From NCBI RefSeq assembly GCF_017310015.1, contig NZ_CP022297.1, positions 62,001-126,000 of the forward strand: a stretch of DNA of 64,000 nucleotides. Direction: 5' to 3'. Positions 26,827 to 36,299 of this stretch are shown here, piece by piece; position 1 is the first letter of the stretch, and every line of letters starts with the position of its first letter. The DNA comes from Marinobacterium iners. Lineage in GTDB: Bacteria; Pseudomonadota; Gammaproteobacteria; Pseudomonadales; Balneatricaceae. Below the pieces are notes generated by a model. It saw only the letters and a list, made by a program, of their open reading frames with translations. It was not told the DNA's origin and did no database searches. The position numbers and the translations under genes were made by a program.

Positions 26827-27406
26827 GGTACTGACAAGTTAACTTCATCACCCAAACCAGAATCAAGCGAGAAGCCTTAAAGCAGTAGCTTCTCTCCATT
26901 CATTAAACGCACCTTCCCTGAAATTCCGATAGTTCAATGCTGAAACCATCTCCCTACCAAGATTTAATGGTTATAAACCACAGCATGAACACTTAAAAAT
27001 CTCTGCGCCTGATCTATTGATTTAAACCGCCGCACACCACGCTCTCTTGCCCTGGTAGGCTGATGAGAAAGCTCTGCCTTATTGTTCGCATACTGAGATG
27101 TATCGTGGATAACATCAGGCATCAACTCCCGGTGAGCTACGCGATAACTACCCAACTTATCGATAGCAATCTTCCGCGGTCTACCTTGATTAGATACAAT
27201 CAGACGTTTCAGAAATCGCTTCGTAGCTGACAATGATTCCTCGTTTAGCCAACAAATCTTCTACATCTCGATAGCTGAGGTTAAAGCGATAATATAACCA
27301 AACCGCATGCGGGATGATTTCTGACGGGAAAAGGTGACGTTTGTACTTTGACAGGGATGAATTCATCTCTAGATTATCTCGTAGCTCAAGTTAACTTGTC
27401 AGTACC
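26827..27406 (-). mobile_element. IS6-family element with internal deletion
   Basis: Perfect 17-bp inverted repeats, GGTACTGACAAGTTAAC at 26827 and its complement ending at 27406, enclose only 580 bp, against roughly 800 bp for a full IS6-type element. No matching 8-bp flanks are visible. Because both ends remain it could still be moved by a transposase supplied elsewhere. Confidence 0.8.
26964..27366 (-). pseudogene. IS6-family transposase, internally deleted
   Basis: The N-terminus from 27366 reads MNSSLSKYKRHLFPSEIIPH, then LYYRFNLSYRDVEDLLAKRGIIVSYEAI. It then jumps at about 27235, out of phase, to the C-terminal part (KIAIDKLGSYRVAHRELMPD, AELSHQPTRARERGVRRFKS, QAQRFLSVH). The region with the first catalytic residues (WHVDETYIK type) is missing, so the product is inactive. 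Confidence 0.8.
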
Positions 27407-27459
27407 TGGCTGACACTATGCAGAACATTTTCTCATGCTGGGGACTTAATCACAGGTTC

Positions 27460-29036
27460 CCTAGCCCGCATTTTTCATGAACATATTCTGACAGCGGATG
27501 CCCTTCGGTATTATCCGGCGAGTGCCGTAATTTCTCAGATTTAGCCTTTTAGGGCTCGATTTCCCATGTTCAAGACACAACTCCCCCTTTCCCCCATTGG
27601 TTTGAGCCGGGGGCGCTCGCTTTATCTACCCCGGTGACAATGCCTGGGCTATCCGTATAAACTCTTTCTGATCCGGACAGTTTTCGTTCATCAAAAAGCG
27701 GATTCGCCGAGTGTTGTACGTCACCACTGCCGCGATCTTAATTAACTTTAAGCGGAGGGTGTGCACACTCAGTTTGCGGTATTTGGAACTCAGCACTTCC
27801 CGCAACTTTTCAAACAGTACAAACGCTAACATAGAGAGCATTAACCGCCATTGGTTACTCCGCCCATGTTTGCTGGAGGTACGTTTAGCAAACAGGTCCA
27901 GTGCTGATCCTTGATCCGGTTCTCCATATCACCTCGCGCACAGTACTCTTCGCAATACAGCTGGGCATCATGGCCTGCCAGTGAGGTGACGACAAAGCGT
28001 GGATTACGCCCTTTATCCGTCACTTCTGCTTTGTCGATCACACTGCGGGCTTTCTTCCAACTACCCGCTTGGTAGCGATAACGCCAAAACCCTTTGGTTG
28101 ACCCGGTCTGGCCCTCTTTTCGACGCTTCGTATGATGCCGCTCTACATGTTTCCAGAGCGGCTCAAGCAGGGCCTCTAAATTACTGTTTCGAGCAATGCC
28201 GACCAGGTAATCAACTCGATTACGCTCGCACCAATTCAGGACTAACTGGCGGCAGAAACCACTATCGCCCCGAAAAACAATCTGCACATCAGGCCAGTGG
28301 TGGCGAATAAATGTGACCAACAATTTGAGAATGGACCCCGTATGTTTAGCACCGTCGATTCTGCTCTGGCGGAGGTAAGCCAGCAACGGAAACCGACCAC
28401 TGAAAACGTATAGCGGCAGGTAGCAATAGTGATCATAGTAACCGTGAAAAAACTTCTCGGGTTGATCTCCGTGCAAAGGAATATCCGTGGCATCAAAGTC
28501 CAGCACGATACGCTTGGGAGCCCGGCGATGAGCCGCAATAAACTGCCCCAGAGAAGGCGATGTGACGCGATAATAGCGTCCGATCCATCGCCGCTTCGAA
28601 TCGATACAGAGTTGCGGTACTGGCCAGGGGTTTAAATCGCTCCACGGCGGTTTCCACGGTGAAGTCAGCCCGCAGTTGTTGATGATCATTGAGGTCTTCA
28701 TAGCCAGCGGCCATAGCGAAAAGGCGCTGCTGTAACATCGCTTTTAAACTGTGCTGAACCTTGCTTGACTGACGGTTATCCGATAAGCGTTTAGCGAGGG
28801 AAGCGGATAGTTGGTGTTTGCGATCGACTTCCCGCAGGATCCATAAACCCGCATCACTGGTGATATGACCACCGGAGAACTGAGCGTCGACGGTACGACG
28901 AAAAAGGGGTGAAAACTGAAAAGTATGTGGTAACACTTTGTAAACGGCTGATTGTTTATAAGGATTGACTAGACACCAATAACCATAACGCTTTCAGCCG
29001 TTTTTGTTTAGTTTTTCATGAAAAATACGGGCTAGG
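27460..29036 (-). mobile_element. Decayed IS1380-type element (second lineage)
   Basis: The ends CCTAGCCCGCATTTTTCATG at 27460 and the near-exact inverse ending at 29036 bound 1577 bp. The sequence is unlike the five-copy IS1380 element in ends and protein. The terminal part 28968-29036 recurs, inverted, at 47777-47846. Confidence 0.8.
27626..28936 (-). pseudogene. IS1380-type transposase, two frameshifts
   Basis: Three overlapping frames make one protein. From 28936: MLPHTFQFSPLFRRTVDAQF, SGGHITSDAGLWILREVDRK. After a shift near 28600: RAPKRIVLDFDATDIPLHGD, VFRGDSGFCRQLVLNW (the acidic residues of the core) and DMENRIKDQ. After a shift near 27900: RLMLSMLAFVLFEKLREVLSS, to the end at 27626. 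Each segment is recognisable, so the decay is recent, but no active transposase is made. Confidence 0.8.
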
Positions 29037-29171
29037 TGTTTATCTTTTTATTAAAAATAGGATAAAGGGTCTATAAATCTGGATAGATCGTATTAATTTT
29101 CTTTGGTTATATAGGGAAATAGGATTGAATTATACATTATTACAATATTGCTCATTAGCGGAGAAAAGAAC

Positions 29172-29383
29172 ATGAATAATAAAGACTCGCTTAATAACTG
29201 GCGTGAAAAAGTAGAAGGTTGGGTTGATGTGAGGCCTGATGATAAGGTCTATCGAATAGCACGAGAAGCATATACTGATCGAGATGTTTTTGATCTTGAG
29301 ATGGAACTAATATTTGAAAATACATGGATATTCGCATGCCATGAAAGCCAAATTGCTAACAATAATGATTTTTTTACTATGCA
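29172..29383 (+). pseudogene. Ring-hydroxylating dioxygenase alpha, N-terminal fragment
   Basis: ATG at 29172 follows GCGGAG. About 70 residues match the start of benzoate/anthranilate-type dioxygenase large subunits (DDKVYRIAREAYTDRDVFDL, EMELIFENTWIFACHESQIA, NNNDFFTMQA). The Rieske cysteines and the iron site, which come later in the family, are gone. The frame passes into a dmpC remnant near 29384. Its presence says the operon once began with aromatic ring dihydroxylation, probably giving catechol or a substituted catechol. Confidence 0.75.
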
Positions 29384-29998
29384 AGCAGTGGTCAGGTTTG
29401 CCTGGGCACTGAGCGTGTTTATGTTGAACGGCCTATTTTTGAAGCGTTTGTGCAACGCCTGAAAGCAGAAGTTGAAAAATTAAAGCTAGGAGTCCCTGAA
29501 GATTCAACGGTGGATTTCGGGCCTCTGGTAAGCCAAGAACACAAAGAAAAAGTCCTTTCATACTACCGCCTGGCGGTTGAAGAAGGTGCAACTATCGTTA
29601 CTGGTGATGGTGTGCCGGATATGGGGACTGAATTGAATGCCGGTGCCTGGGTTGAGCCCACTATCTGGACCGGTTTGTCAGATGATGCACGGGTTATAAG
29701 AGAAGAGATATTCGGGCCTTGTTGTCATATTCGCCCGTTCGATACTGAAGAAGAGGTGATCGAGCTGGCCAACGATACTAAATATGGATTGGCAGCCGCG
29801 ATCTGGACTGAAAATTCTGCCCGGGCTTCTCGCGTTGCAGAAGCGATGGAAGTCGGTATTGCCTGGGTCAACAGCTGGTTCCTACGTGACCTGCGTTCCG
29901 CCTTTGGTGGTGCTAAAGAATCGGGTATTGGTCGTGAAGGTGGTGTTCATGGTCTGGAGTTTTATACCGAACTAAAGAATGTCTGCATCAAACTTTGA
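29384..29998 (+). pseudogene. dmpC: 2-hydroxymuconic semialdehyde dehydrogenase, C-terminal part
   Basis: About 204 residues remain of roughly 486. The fragment opens with GQVCLGTERVYVERPIFEAF, which contains the catalytic cysteine of this aldehyde dehydrogenase group. It continues with EEIFGPCCHIRPF, ANDTKYGLAAAIWT and FGGAKESGIGREGGVHGLEF to a normal C-terminus. The NAD-binding N-terminal half and the catalytic glutamate are missing, so it is inactive. It would have oxidised 2-hydroxymuconic semialdehyde to oxalocrotonate, the entry to the dmpI-dmpH branch. Confidence 0.88.
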
Positions 29999-30079
29999 TC
30001 TTGTCGAATTAAATGCTCTTTTCAGCGGCTTCTATTGCAGAGAGCGGCTGAGAAATTCTGACTGAATAGAGAAAATATT

Positions 30080-30865
30080 ATGAATAAAGAACAGATTATC
30101 CTCTGTGGTGATGAGCTGTATGAGGCGATGATTCAGCGCCATACTCTACGTCCATTCACCGAACGTTTTGACGACATTAACATTGAGGATGCCTATAACA
30201 TCTCATTGCGTATGATCGAACGTCGTGTTGCGGCAGGTGAAAAAATTATCGGTAAAAAGATCGGTGTTACCTCAAAAGCGGTTCAGAACATGCTCAATGT
30301 TCATCAACCGGATTTTGGTTTCCTTACCGATTCTATGGCCTATTCAGAAGGCCAGGAGATGCCGATCAGTACCCAGCTGATGCAACCTAAAGCGGAAGGT
30401 GAAATAGCCTTCATTCTGAAGAAGGATTTGTTGGGTCCAGGAATAACCAATGCCGATGTTTTGGCTGCGACAGATTGTGTGATCCCTTGTTTTGAGGTGG
30501 TCGATTCTCGTATCGAAAACTGGAATATAAAAATTGAGGACACGGTTGCTGATAACGCTTCCTGCGGTCTGTTTATTTTGGGTGATAAGGCAGTAGATCC
30601 TCGTAAAGTGGATCTGGCGACCTGCGGCATGGTCGTTGAAAAGAATGGTTCTATTATTTCTACCGGCGCAGGCGCTGCTGCATTGGGTAGCCCGGTTAAC
30701 TGTGTTGCCTGGTTAGCGAACACCTTGGGTGAATTCGGTATCCCGCTTAAAGCCGGTGAAGTTATTTTGTCCGGGTCTTTAGTTCCTCTTGAGCCGGTTC
30801 AGGCTGGGGACTTTATGAGCGTCAGTATCGGTGGTATCGGTTCTGCTTCCGTTCGCTTTGTATAA
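30080..30865 (+). CDS. dmpE: 2-oxopent-4-enoate hydratase
   Basis: This 261-residue enzyme adds water to 2-hydroxypenta-2,4-dienoate to give 4-hydroxy-2-oxovalerate in the lower meta-cleavage pathway. Family motifs are GEKIIGKKIGVTSKAVQNML, the metal-binding acidic segment PKAEGEIAFIL, CFEVVDSRIENWNIKIEDTV and ADNASCGLFILG. The length is normal. It lies 81 bp after the dmpC remnant and 46 bp before dmpF in one apparent operon. It is related to dmpH, with which it shares the decarboxylase/hydratase fold. Confidence 0.95.
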   Translation: MNKEQIILCGDELYEAMIQRHTLRPFTERFDDINIEDAYNISLRMIERRVAAGEKIIGKKIGVTSKAVQNMLNVHQPDFGFLTDSMAYSEGQEMPISTQLMQPKAEGEIAFILKKDLLGPGITNADVLAATDCVIPCFEVVDSRIENWNIKIEDTVADNASCGLFILGDKAVDPRKVDLATCGMVVEKNGSIISTGAGAAALGSPVNCVAWLANTLGEFGIPLKAGEVILSGSLVPLEPVQAGDFMSVSIGGIGSASVRFV

Positions 30866-30911
30866 CAGCTTGCAACTATCGGCTTCTTATTAGGGGCTTA
30901 GGGTGAAATTT

Positions 30912-31823
30912 ATGAGTAAGAAATTAAAAGCAGTGATTATCGGACCGGGTAATATTGGTACCGATTTGCTGATGAAAATGAAACGTTCCGAGTGGATTGA
31001 GCCGGTTTGGATGGTGGGTATTGATCCGGAATCCGATGGTCTGACACGGGCGCGTGAGATGGGGATAAAAACCACCGCCGATGGCGTTGATGGATTGCTG
31101 CCCCATGTGTTGGAGGACGACATCCGCGTGGCCTTTGATGCCACCTCTGCTTATGTTCATGCGGAGAACAGCCGCAAGTTGAACGAACTGGGTGTGATCA
31201 TGATCGATCTGACGCCTGCGGCGATTGGCCCTTTCTGTGTGCCGCCGGTAAACCTGGTGCAGCATGCAAAAGAGTTAGAGATGAACGTCAATATGGTGAC
31301 CTGTGGTGGCCAGGCGACGATCCCGATGGTGGCTGCTGTCTCTCAGGTTCAGCCCGTAGAGTATGGCGAAATTATCGCGACGGTTTCCTCTAAATCAGCC
31401 GGCCCTGGTACCCGTAAGAACATCGATGAGTTCACCCGGACCACTGCGAGCGCAGTCGAAAAAGTGGGCGGTGCGAAAAAGGGTAAAGCGATCATCATCA
31501 TCAACCCGGCTGAGCCACCATTGCTGATGCGTGACACGGTTCATTGCCTTACCGAAGGCGAGCCAGATCAAGCGGCTATTACTGAGTCGGTTCACGCCAT
31601 GGTGAAAGAGGTACAGAAATATGTACCGGGTTACCGCCTGGTTAATGGGCCTGTGTTTGATGGCAACCGAGTATCCATGTTTATGGAAGTAGAAGGTCTG
31701 GGTGATTACCTGCCTAAGTACTCTGGCAACCTGGATATTATGACCGCAGCGGGTCTGCGCACCGCCGAGATGTTTGCTGAAGAAACCAGTAACGGCAACA
31801 TTACCCTGCCAGCACGCGGCTAA
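30912..31823 (+). CDS. dmpF: Acetaldehyde dehydrogenase (acylating)
   Basis: The protein is 303 residues from the ATG at 30912; a GTG three codons earlier is possible. It converts acetaldehyde, CoA and NAD to acetyl-CoA, and receives acetaldehyde by channelling from the aldolase encoded next. The Rossmann start is AVIIGPGNIGTDLLMKM. The catalytic cysteine lies in MVTCGGQATIPMVAAVS, followed by TVSSKSAGPGTRKNIDEFT. The C-terminal region GLGDYLPKYSGNLDIMTAA is also typical. Confidence 0.96.
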   Translation: MSKKLKAVIIGPGNIGTDLLMKMKRSEWIEPVWMVGIDPESDGLTRAREMGIKTTADGVDGLLPHVLEDDIRVAFDATSAYVHAENSRKLNELGVIMIDLTPAAIGPFCVPPVNLVQHAKELEMNVNMVTCGGQATIPMVAAVSQVQPVEYGEIIATVSSKSAGPGTRKNIDEFTRTTASAVEKVGGAKKGKAIIIINPAEPPLLMRDTVHCLTEGEPDQAAITESVHAMVKEVQKYVPGYRLVNGPVFDGNRVSMFMEVEGLGDYLPKYSGNLDIMTAAGLRTAEMFAEETSNGNITLPARG

Positions 31824-31839
31824 GTGGAGAAATAAGACA

Positions 31840-32868
31840 ATGAATCTTAAAGACAAGAAAGTAATACTTCACGATATGAGCTTGCGGGATGGCATGCATG
31901 CGAAACGTCATCAAATCTCAGCGCAGCAGATGGTTGCTGTTGCTCGTGGTTTGGATGAAGCCGGAATGCCGCTGATCGAAGTCACCCACGGTGATGGCTT
32001 AGGTGGCACCTCGGTAAACTATGGTTTTCCAGCGCACAGTGATGAAGAGTATCTCAGCGCAGTTATTCCGAAGATGAAAAACGCTAAGGTCTCTGCATTA
32101 CTGTTGCCGGGGATCGGAACGGTTGATCATCTACGCATGGCGAAAGACTTGGGTGTGAGTACTATCCGTGTCGCTGCCCACTGTACCGAAGCGGATGTAA
32201 CAGAACAGCATATCGGCCTGGCAGCCAAGCTTGAGATGGATACTGTTGGCTTCCTGATGATGGCGCATATGGCTACCCCGGAAAAGATTGTAGAACAGGC
32301 AAGGCTGATGGAGTCCTACGGGGCGAACTGCATCTACTGTACTGACTCGGCGGGCTATATGTTACCGGATGAAGTGACAGAGAAGATAGGTCTGCTGCGG
32401 GCAGAGCTGAACCCTAGCACTGAGATTGGTTTCCACGGTCATCACAATATGGGGATGGCGGTAGCCAACTCATTGGCAGCGATCGAAGCCGGTGCGATTC
32501 GCATAGATGGATCGGTTGCGGGTCTGGGTGCTGGAGCCGGTAACACGCCATTAGAAGTGTTAGTCGCCACATTGGTACGGCTGGAAGCGGACCACGGTAT
32601 CGATCTGTACAAGATTATGGATGTTGCGGAAGATTTAGTCGTGCCGATGATGGATCAACCTATTCGTGTCGATCGTGATGCTCTGACACTGGGTTATGCC
32701 GGCGTGTACTCGTCGTTCCTGCTGTTTGCGAAACGGGCAGAAGCGAAGTATGGGATTCAGGCGCGAGACCTTCTGGTAGAGCTGGGCCGTCGCGGAACCG
32801 TAGGTGGACAGGAAGATATGATAGAAGACCTGGCGCTGACAATGGCCAGAGAGAAGGGGTTAATCTAA
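31840..32868 (+). CDS. dmpG: 4-hydroxy-2-oxovalerate aldolase
   Basis: This 342-residue class II pyruvate aldolase splits 4-hydroxy-2-oxovalerate into pyruvate and acetaldehyde, in complex with DmpF. The metal and substrate residues lie in ILHDMSLRDGMHAKRHQ and in the HGHHNMGMAVANSL segment; EVTHGDGLGGTSVNYGF is also conserved. The C-terminal communication domain (GYAGVYSSFLLFAKRAEAKY) contacts the dehydrogenase. The start at 31840 follows GTGGAG; an upstream frame extension overlaps dmpF and is not needed. The stop overlaps the dmpH start by one base. Confidence 0.96.
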   Translation: MNLKDKKVILHDMSLRDGMHAKRHQISAQQMVAVARGLDEAGMPLIEVTHGDGLGGTSVNYGFPAHSDEEYLSAVIPKMKNAKVSALLLPGIGTVDHLRMAKDLGVSTIRVAAHCTEADVTEQHIGLAAKLEMDTVGFLMMAHMATPEKIVEQARLMESYGANCIYCTDSAGYMLPDEVTEKIGLLRAELNPSTEIGFHGHHNMGMAVANSLAAIEAGAIRIDGSVAGLGAGAGNTPLEVLVATLVRLEADHGIDLYKIMDVAEDLVVPMMDQPIRVDRDALTLGYAGVYSSFLLFAKRAEAKYGIQARDLLVELGRRGTVGGQEDMIEDLALTMAREKGLI

Positions 32869-33692
32869 TGGCTGAATCGAAAGAGAATAAGTTAACAAAG
32901 TCACAGATCGAAGAGCTGGCGATTCATCTGGAAACGGCTGAACTTGAAGCCTATGAAGTCACTAAGATTACCAATGACTTCCCGGAGATGACCTATAGAG
33001 ATGCCTTCGATATCCAGTGGGAGATTCGTCGTCGTAAAGAGGAACGTGGCAATAAAATTGTTGGCATGAAGATGGGCCTGACCTCTTGGGCGAAAATGTC
33101 TCAAATGGGTGTTGAACATCCTTGCTACGGTTTTCTAGCGGATTACTTTTCAGTTCCTGAAGGTGGTGAAGTTAAGCATGATGAGTTAATCCACCCTAAG
33201 ATTGAGGCTGAACTGGCATTTGTGACTAAAGCGCCACTGAAAGGGCCAGGCATTCATATTGGTGATGTACTTCGTGCAACCGATTTTGTGATGCCGGCAG
33301 TTGAAGTGATCGATTCTCGCTATAAAGATTTTAAATTTGATTTGAAATCCGTTATTGCAGATAACTCATCTTCCTCACGCTTTATTACGGGTGGCCGGAT
33401 GGCCGACGTGGCAGATCTGGATCTGAAAACCTTGGGCGTCGTCATGGAGATCAATGGCGAAGTCGTTGAAGTGGGCGCGGGTGCTGCGGTGCTTGGGCAT
33501 CCTGCGGCATCGGTTGCGATGCTGGCGAATATGCTGGGTGAGCGTGGTGAAGAACTGCCAGCAGGCTCCTTCATTATGATTGGCGCAATTACCGCTGCGG
33601 TACAGGTTAATAAAGGTGATTCCTTCTGTGTTCGCTATCAGGACCTGGGCTCTATCAGCGGTAAATTCGTCGTAACTATTCAGTTGGCTTGA
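32868..33692 (+). CDS. dmpH: 4-oxalocrotonate decarboxylase
   Basis: This 274-residue enzyme decarboxylates 2-oxo-3-hexenedioate to 2-hydroxypentadienoate, the DmpE substrate. Motifs parallel DmpE: NKIVGMKMGLTSWAKMSQMG, HPKIEAELAFVTK with the metal-binding glutamates, PAVEVIDSRYKDFKFDLKSV and ADNSSSSRFITGG. It is translationally coupled to dmpG (TAATG). An ISBst12-type element follows directly and separates it from dmpI. Confidence 0.95.
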   Translation: MAESKENKLTKSQIEELAIHLETAELEAYEVTKITNDFPEMTYRDAFDIQWEIRRRKEERGNKIVGMKMGLTSWAKMSQMGVEHPCYGFLADYFSVPEGGEVKHDELIHPKIEAELAFVTKAPLKGPGIHIGDVLRATDFVMPAVEVIDSRYKDFKFDLKSVIADNSSSSRFITGGRMADVADLDLKTLGVVMEINGEVVEVGAGAAVLGHPAASVAMLANMLGERGEELPAGSFIMIGAITAAVQVNKGDSFCVRYQDLGSISGKFVVTIQLA

Positions 33693-33693
33693 T

Positions 33694-35136
33694 TTAAAAA
33701 GTTTTCGGATTATCGCTTGGCGCTGCCATGAAGGTCGGCAAACGTCCTTCGAACAACAGTGTCAACGCCTCGGAACCACTCAGGTTTTGCTTGCGCGCCG
33801 TCGACAGATAGCTGCGCACACGACAGAAGATCTGTGCCCCATCCATCGAGCGGAAGCAGCCAGAGATCTTCTGCTGCACCTTGAGCATACGGATATCACG
33901 CTCGCCTTGGTTGTTCGTAAAGGGGACCGCCGGATCGTCCAGAAAGCGCAAAACATCTGCCTCATAGTCGCGCAACCGCTCCAGCAGGTTGCGCGCCCGA
34001 GAGCGTTTGAGCCGACCACGCTTGCCCTGCCGTTGGTTTTCATCCGGTGGCGGACACTCGTCTTCCGCTTTTTTGAGGCATTGCCGGTAGGCCTTTCGCC
34101 ACCCTTCTGCCTTTTCAGGCGGCAGGCTGCCGCCCGCACTCTTAACGGCATCCTCCATGGTGCACAACAGGGTTTGCATGCGCTGCGCCCAGGTCTGTTT
34201 GTCCTGCTCCCAGGCGCGCTGAAGCTCGCGCAGATGGTGGGCATTACAGAGCGCATGCCGGCACTGATAGCGGTAGTACGGTTTCCAGTGGTCATGACAA
34301 AGCACGCCGTGGAAGCGCGGCAGGATACCGATGGCCTCCATCGCCTCGTGACCCCGGTGAGCATGGGGCGCCAGCCAGGTCAGGTCATCATTCGAGGCGC
34401 AATGCAGCCAGCGGCGTTGGCCACCGATGTTGATGCTGGTTTCATCGGCGTGAATCAGCACCGACTCGGCCAGACGGTCCTTAACCCAGTGCTCGAAGCC
34501 CTCAGCTTTGTCGAAAGCGTCTTGGTTGAAGTTGAACAGCGACCCTGCGCTGAGCGGGATACCAACCTGATCCTCAAAGTATTCGCGGACACGTTCGTAG
34601 GGCAGCAGCTGGTACTGCGACAGATACACCGCATGCGCTTTCAAGCGGGGACCATACTGCACCGGACGATCAACACCGGCCGGGAATGGCGCTGTGACGC
34701 GTTGCCCCTGTTCGTTCTCCAGGATCTCGGCCTGGTACTCGGTCACGAAGCGGCTGATATCCAGATCGAAGACCTGACGCTTTTCATAGCCGACCACGCG
34801 GAATGCGCTGCCCTTAGGCAGGGTGCGCCGGTCGACCTTCACGGTCTTGATCGCATCCGGCTCCTCGACCCGTTGCAGCGTCTTGCCAATACGGCCAGGC
34901 TGTCCGCCCGGTTTACGCTCACCTTTACTGCGGCTCTTCTTGGGCCGGTTCGGATCCTGGGAGGGCGGCGTACTGCTGTTGGTACTGTTCGTGTTGAGCC
35001 GGCCGGTCATCATCTGGATCAGCACCATCATCATCTCAATGGCTGCGCGCAGAGATGGCGAGAGTGTCTTGTCGTCCTGGAGCTGTTGTCTGACGTTCGC
35101 CAAGATGGCGTCGACATCCATATTGCTGATCTTCAT
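33694..35136 (-). CDS. IS66-family transposase, ISBst12 group
   Basis: This 480-residue protein begins with a coiled-coil segment, then a basic stretch (PNRPKKSRSKGERKPGGQPG) typical of the group. The DDE core follows: SVLIHADETSINIGGQRRWL, VLCHDHWKPYYRYQCRHALC with AHHLRELQRAW, and FTNNQGERDIRMLKVQQKIS. Unlike the other two IS66 copies there are no tnpA or tnpB genes beside it, as is normal for ISBst12-type elements. Confidence 0.9.
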   Translation of the reverse strand: MKISNMDVDAILANVRQQLQDDKTLSPSLRAAIEMMMVLIQMMTGRLNTNSTNSSTPPSQDPNRPKKSRSKGERKPGGQPGRIGKTLQRVEEPDAIKTVKVDRRTLPKGSAFRVVGYEKRQVFDLDISRFVTEYQAEILENEQGQRVTAPFPAGVDRPVQYGPRLKAHAVYLSQYQLLPYERVREYFEDQVGIPLSAGSLFNFNQDAFDKAEGFEHWVKDRLAESVLIHADETSINIGGQRRWLHCASNDDLTWLAPHAHRGHEAMEAIGILPRFHGVLCHDHWKPYYRYQCRHALCNAHHLRELQRAWEQDKQTWAQRMQTLLCTMEDAVKSAGGSLPPEKAEGWRKAYRQCLKKAEDECPPPDENQRQGKRGRLKRSRARNLLERLRDYEADVLRFLDDPAVPFTNNQGERDIRMLKVQQKISGCFRSMDGAQIFCRVRSYLSTARKQNLSGSEALTLLFEGRLPTFMAAPSDNPKTF

Positions 35137-35369
35137 GAGCCTGAGTATCGTCGATTGATGGCCTATTATCGCACGACTTTTTCAGGTCAAATTTTTCGCT
35201 TTGTGTGCGGATCTGAGCAACTTTTACATTGCTCCCACGCTCCGAGACATAGAGCTCCGCCAGACGCCACAGAGTGGCGGTACGGCACCTTGAGGCAGGC
35301 TTTAAAGCGAAATACCGACTGTCACTGGACTGGGAGATATTTTGACAAAAAACCTGTCAAGAACTTTTT
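33694..35369 (-). mobile_element. ISBst12-type IS66-family element
   Basis: A one-gene IS66 relative lies between dmpH and dmpI. Possible ends are AAAAAGTTTT near 33696 and AGAACTTTTT ending at 35369; the match is short and no target duplication is visible, so the borders are approximate. The transposase stop codon lies at the extreme left border. Confidence 0.7.
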
Positions 35370-35906
35370 GCAGGAACTTGAGCTGAATAGTTACAATTCG
35401 TCTAACACTTGAGTAAATAGTGTGATTAAACAGTTTTATGTGAACAACAGGTTACCCATTCCGGAGAAGAGGTTCCGGATGCGCTTGGCATCTACGGTCG
35501 GGACAAGCTGGATTACTAACACCAGTTAAAAGTCTGGGACATGTTATTTTGAGACAGTTTTATCTTTTCCCGCCATCTGAATACTAATGTGTTGCAGCTG
35601 GGTACCGTAAAGAATCATGAATATATACAGGCCTAAGACTATGGAAAACACCGACATTATCGTGACTGAAGACAGTCTAAGGTACGCAAGGAATACTGCC
35701 TAAATATGAATCAATGATTGAATGAGAGCTTGTGCTGTACAGGGGATCGGGCTGGAGTTCTGATTTTATTCTCTTGTTCAGAAACATCTCTTTCGCTATA
35801 AAATGGAGATAATTCGTACAGTTGTAGTTTCCAGTCCGGTGTTGAAGTACTAGTTGTTTAAATAGATTAAGGGACCTATTTCAGGTTTCCTGTGGAGAAA
35901 ACTGTT
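35370..35906. other. Intergenic stretch before dmpI
   Basis: About 540 bases without a convincing gene. The last ~60 bases contain an AT-rich stretch and TGTGGAG before the dmpI start. If dmpH and dmpI were once adjacent, part of this is debris from other insertions; I recognise none. Confidence 0.4.
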
Positions 35907-36098
35907 ATGCCGATCGCACAGATCAACATCATGGAAGGCCGTAGTAACGAACAGAAAGAGACTCTGGTGGCAGAAGTTACTGCAGCTATCAGCCGATCAC
36001 TGGATTCGCCTGAGCAGAATATTCGTGTGCTAATCCACGAAGTCCCTAAGCAAAATTGGGGAATTGCAGGCTCATCTGCGAAAAAGCTGGGTCGATAA
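35907..36098 (+). CDS. dmpI: 4-oxalocrotonate tautomerase
   Basis: The protein has 63 codons with proline directly after the initiator Met (PIAQINIMEGRSNEQKETLV), the catalytic Pro1 of the family. Other active-site positions are present: Arg11, Arg39 in NIRVLIHEVP, and Trp50 in QNWGIAG. It isomerises 2-hydroxymuconate to 2-oxo-3-hexenedioate for DmpH. ATG at 35907 is chosen because Pro must follow Met; an upstream in-frame GTG at 35892 is not the start. It is separated from dmpH by an insertion, so it may now lack the operon promoter. Confidence 0.95.
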   Translation: MPIAQINIMEGRSNEQKETLVAEVTAAISRSLDSPEQNIRVLIHEVPKQNWGIAGSSAKKLGR

Positions 36099-36299
36099 TA
36101 TTTTTATTCTATTCAAGAATATTCTGTTTTATCACTATATTAATAAATAATAGGAGATGGGTTGCATGGCTATAGTCAAGGCTTCTAGGTATTTGACGGT
36201 ACTGGCAAGTTGGCTCCAGATAACTGTGCTCCCCTCGCCCCCTGAACAGGACCTGAGGTACGCTGACAGTACTCACGCAAGCAACTGGAGTCCGTGATA

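Noticed and set aside
33787..35412. 541-codon plus-strand frame opposite the ISBst12-type transposase
   Set aside because: Antisense of a clear DDE transposase; composition typical of a shadow frame.
35641..35703. Short frame beginning MENTDIIVTEDS
   Set aside because: Only 20 codons with no family resemblance; treated as chance.
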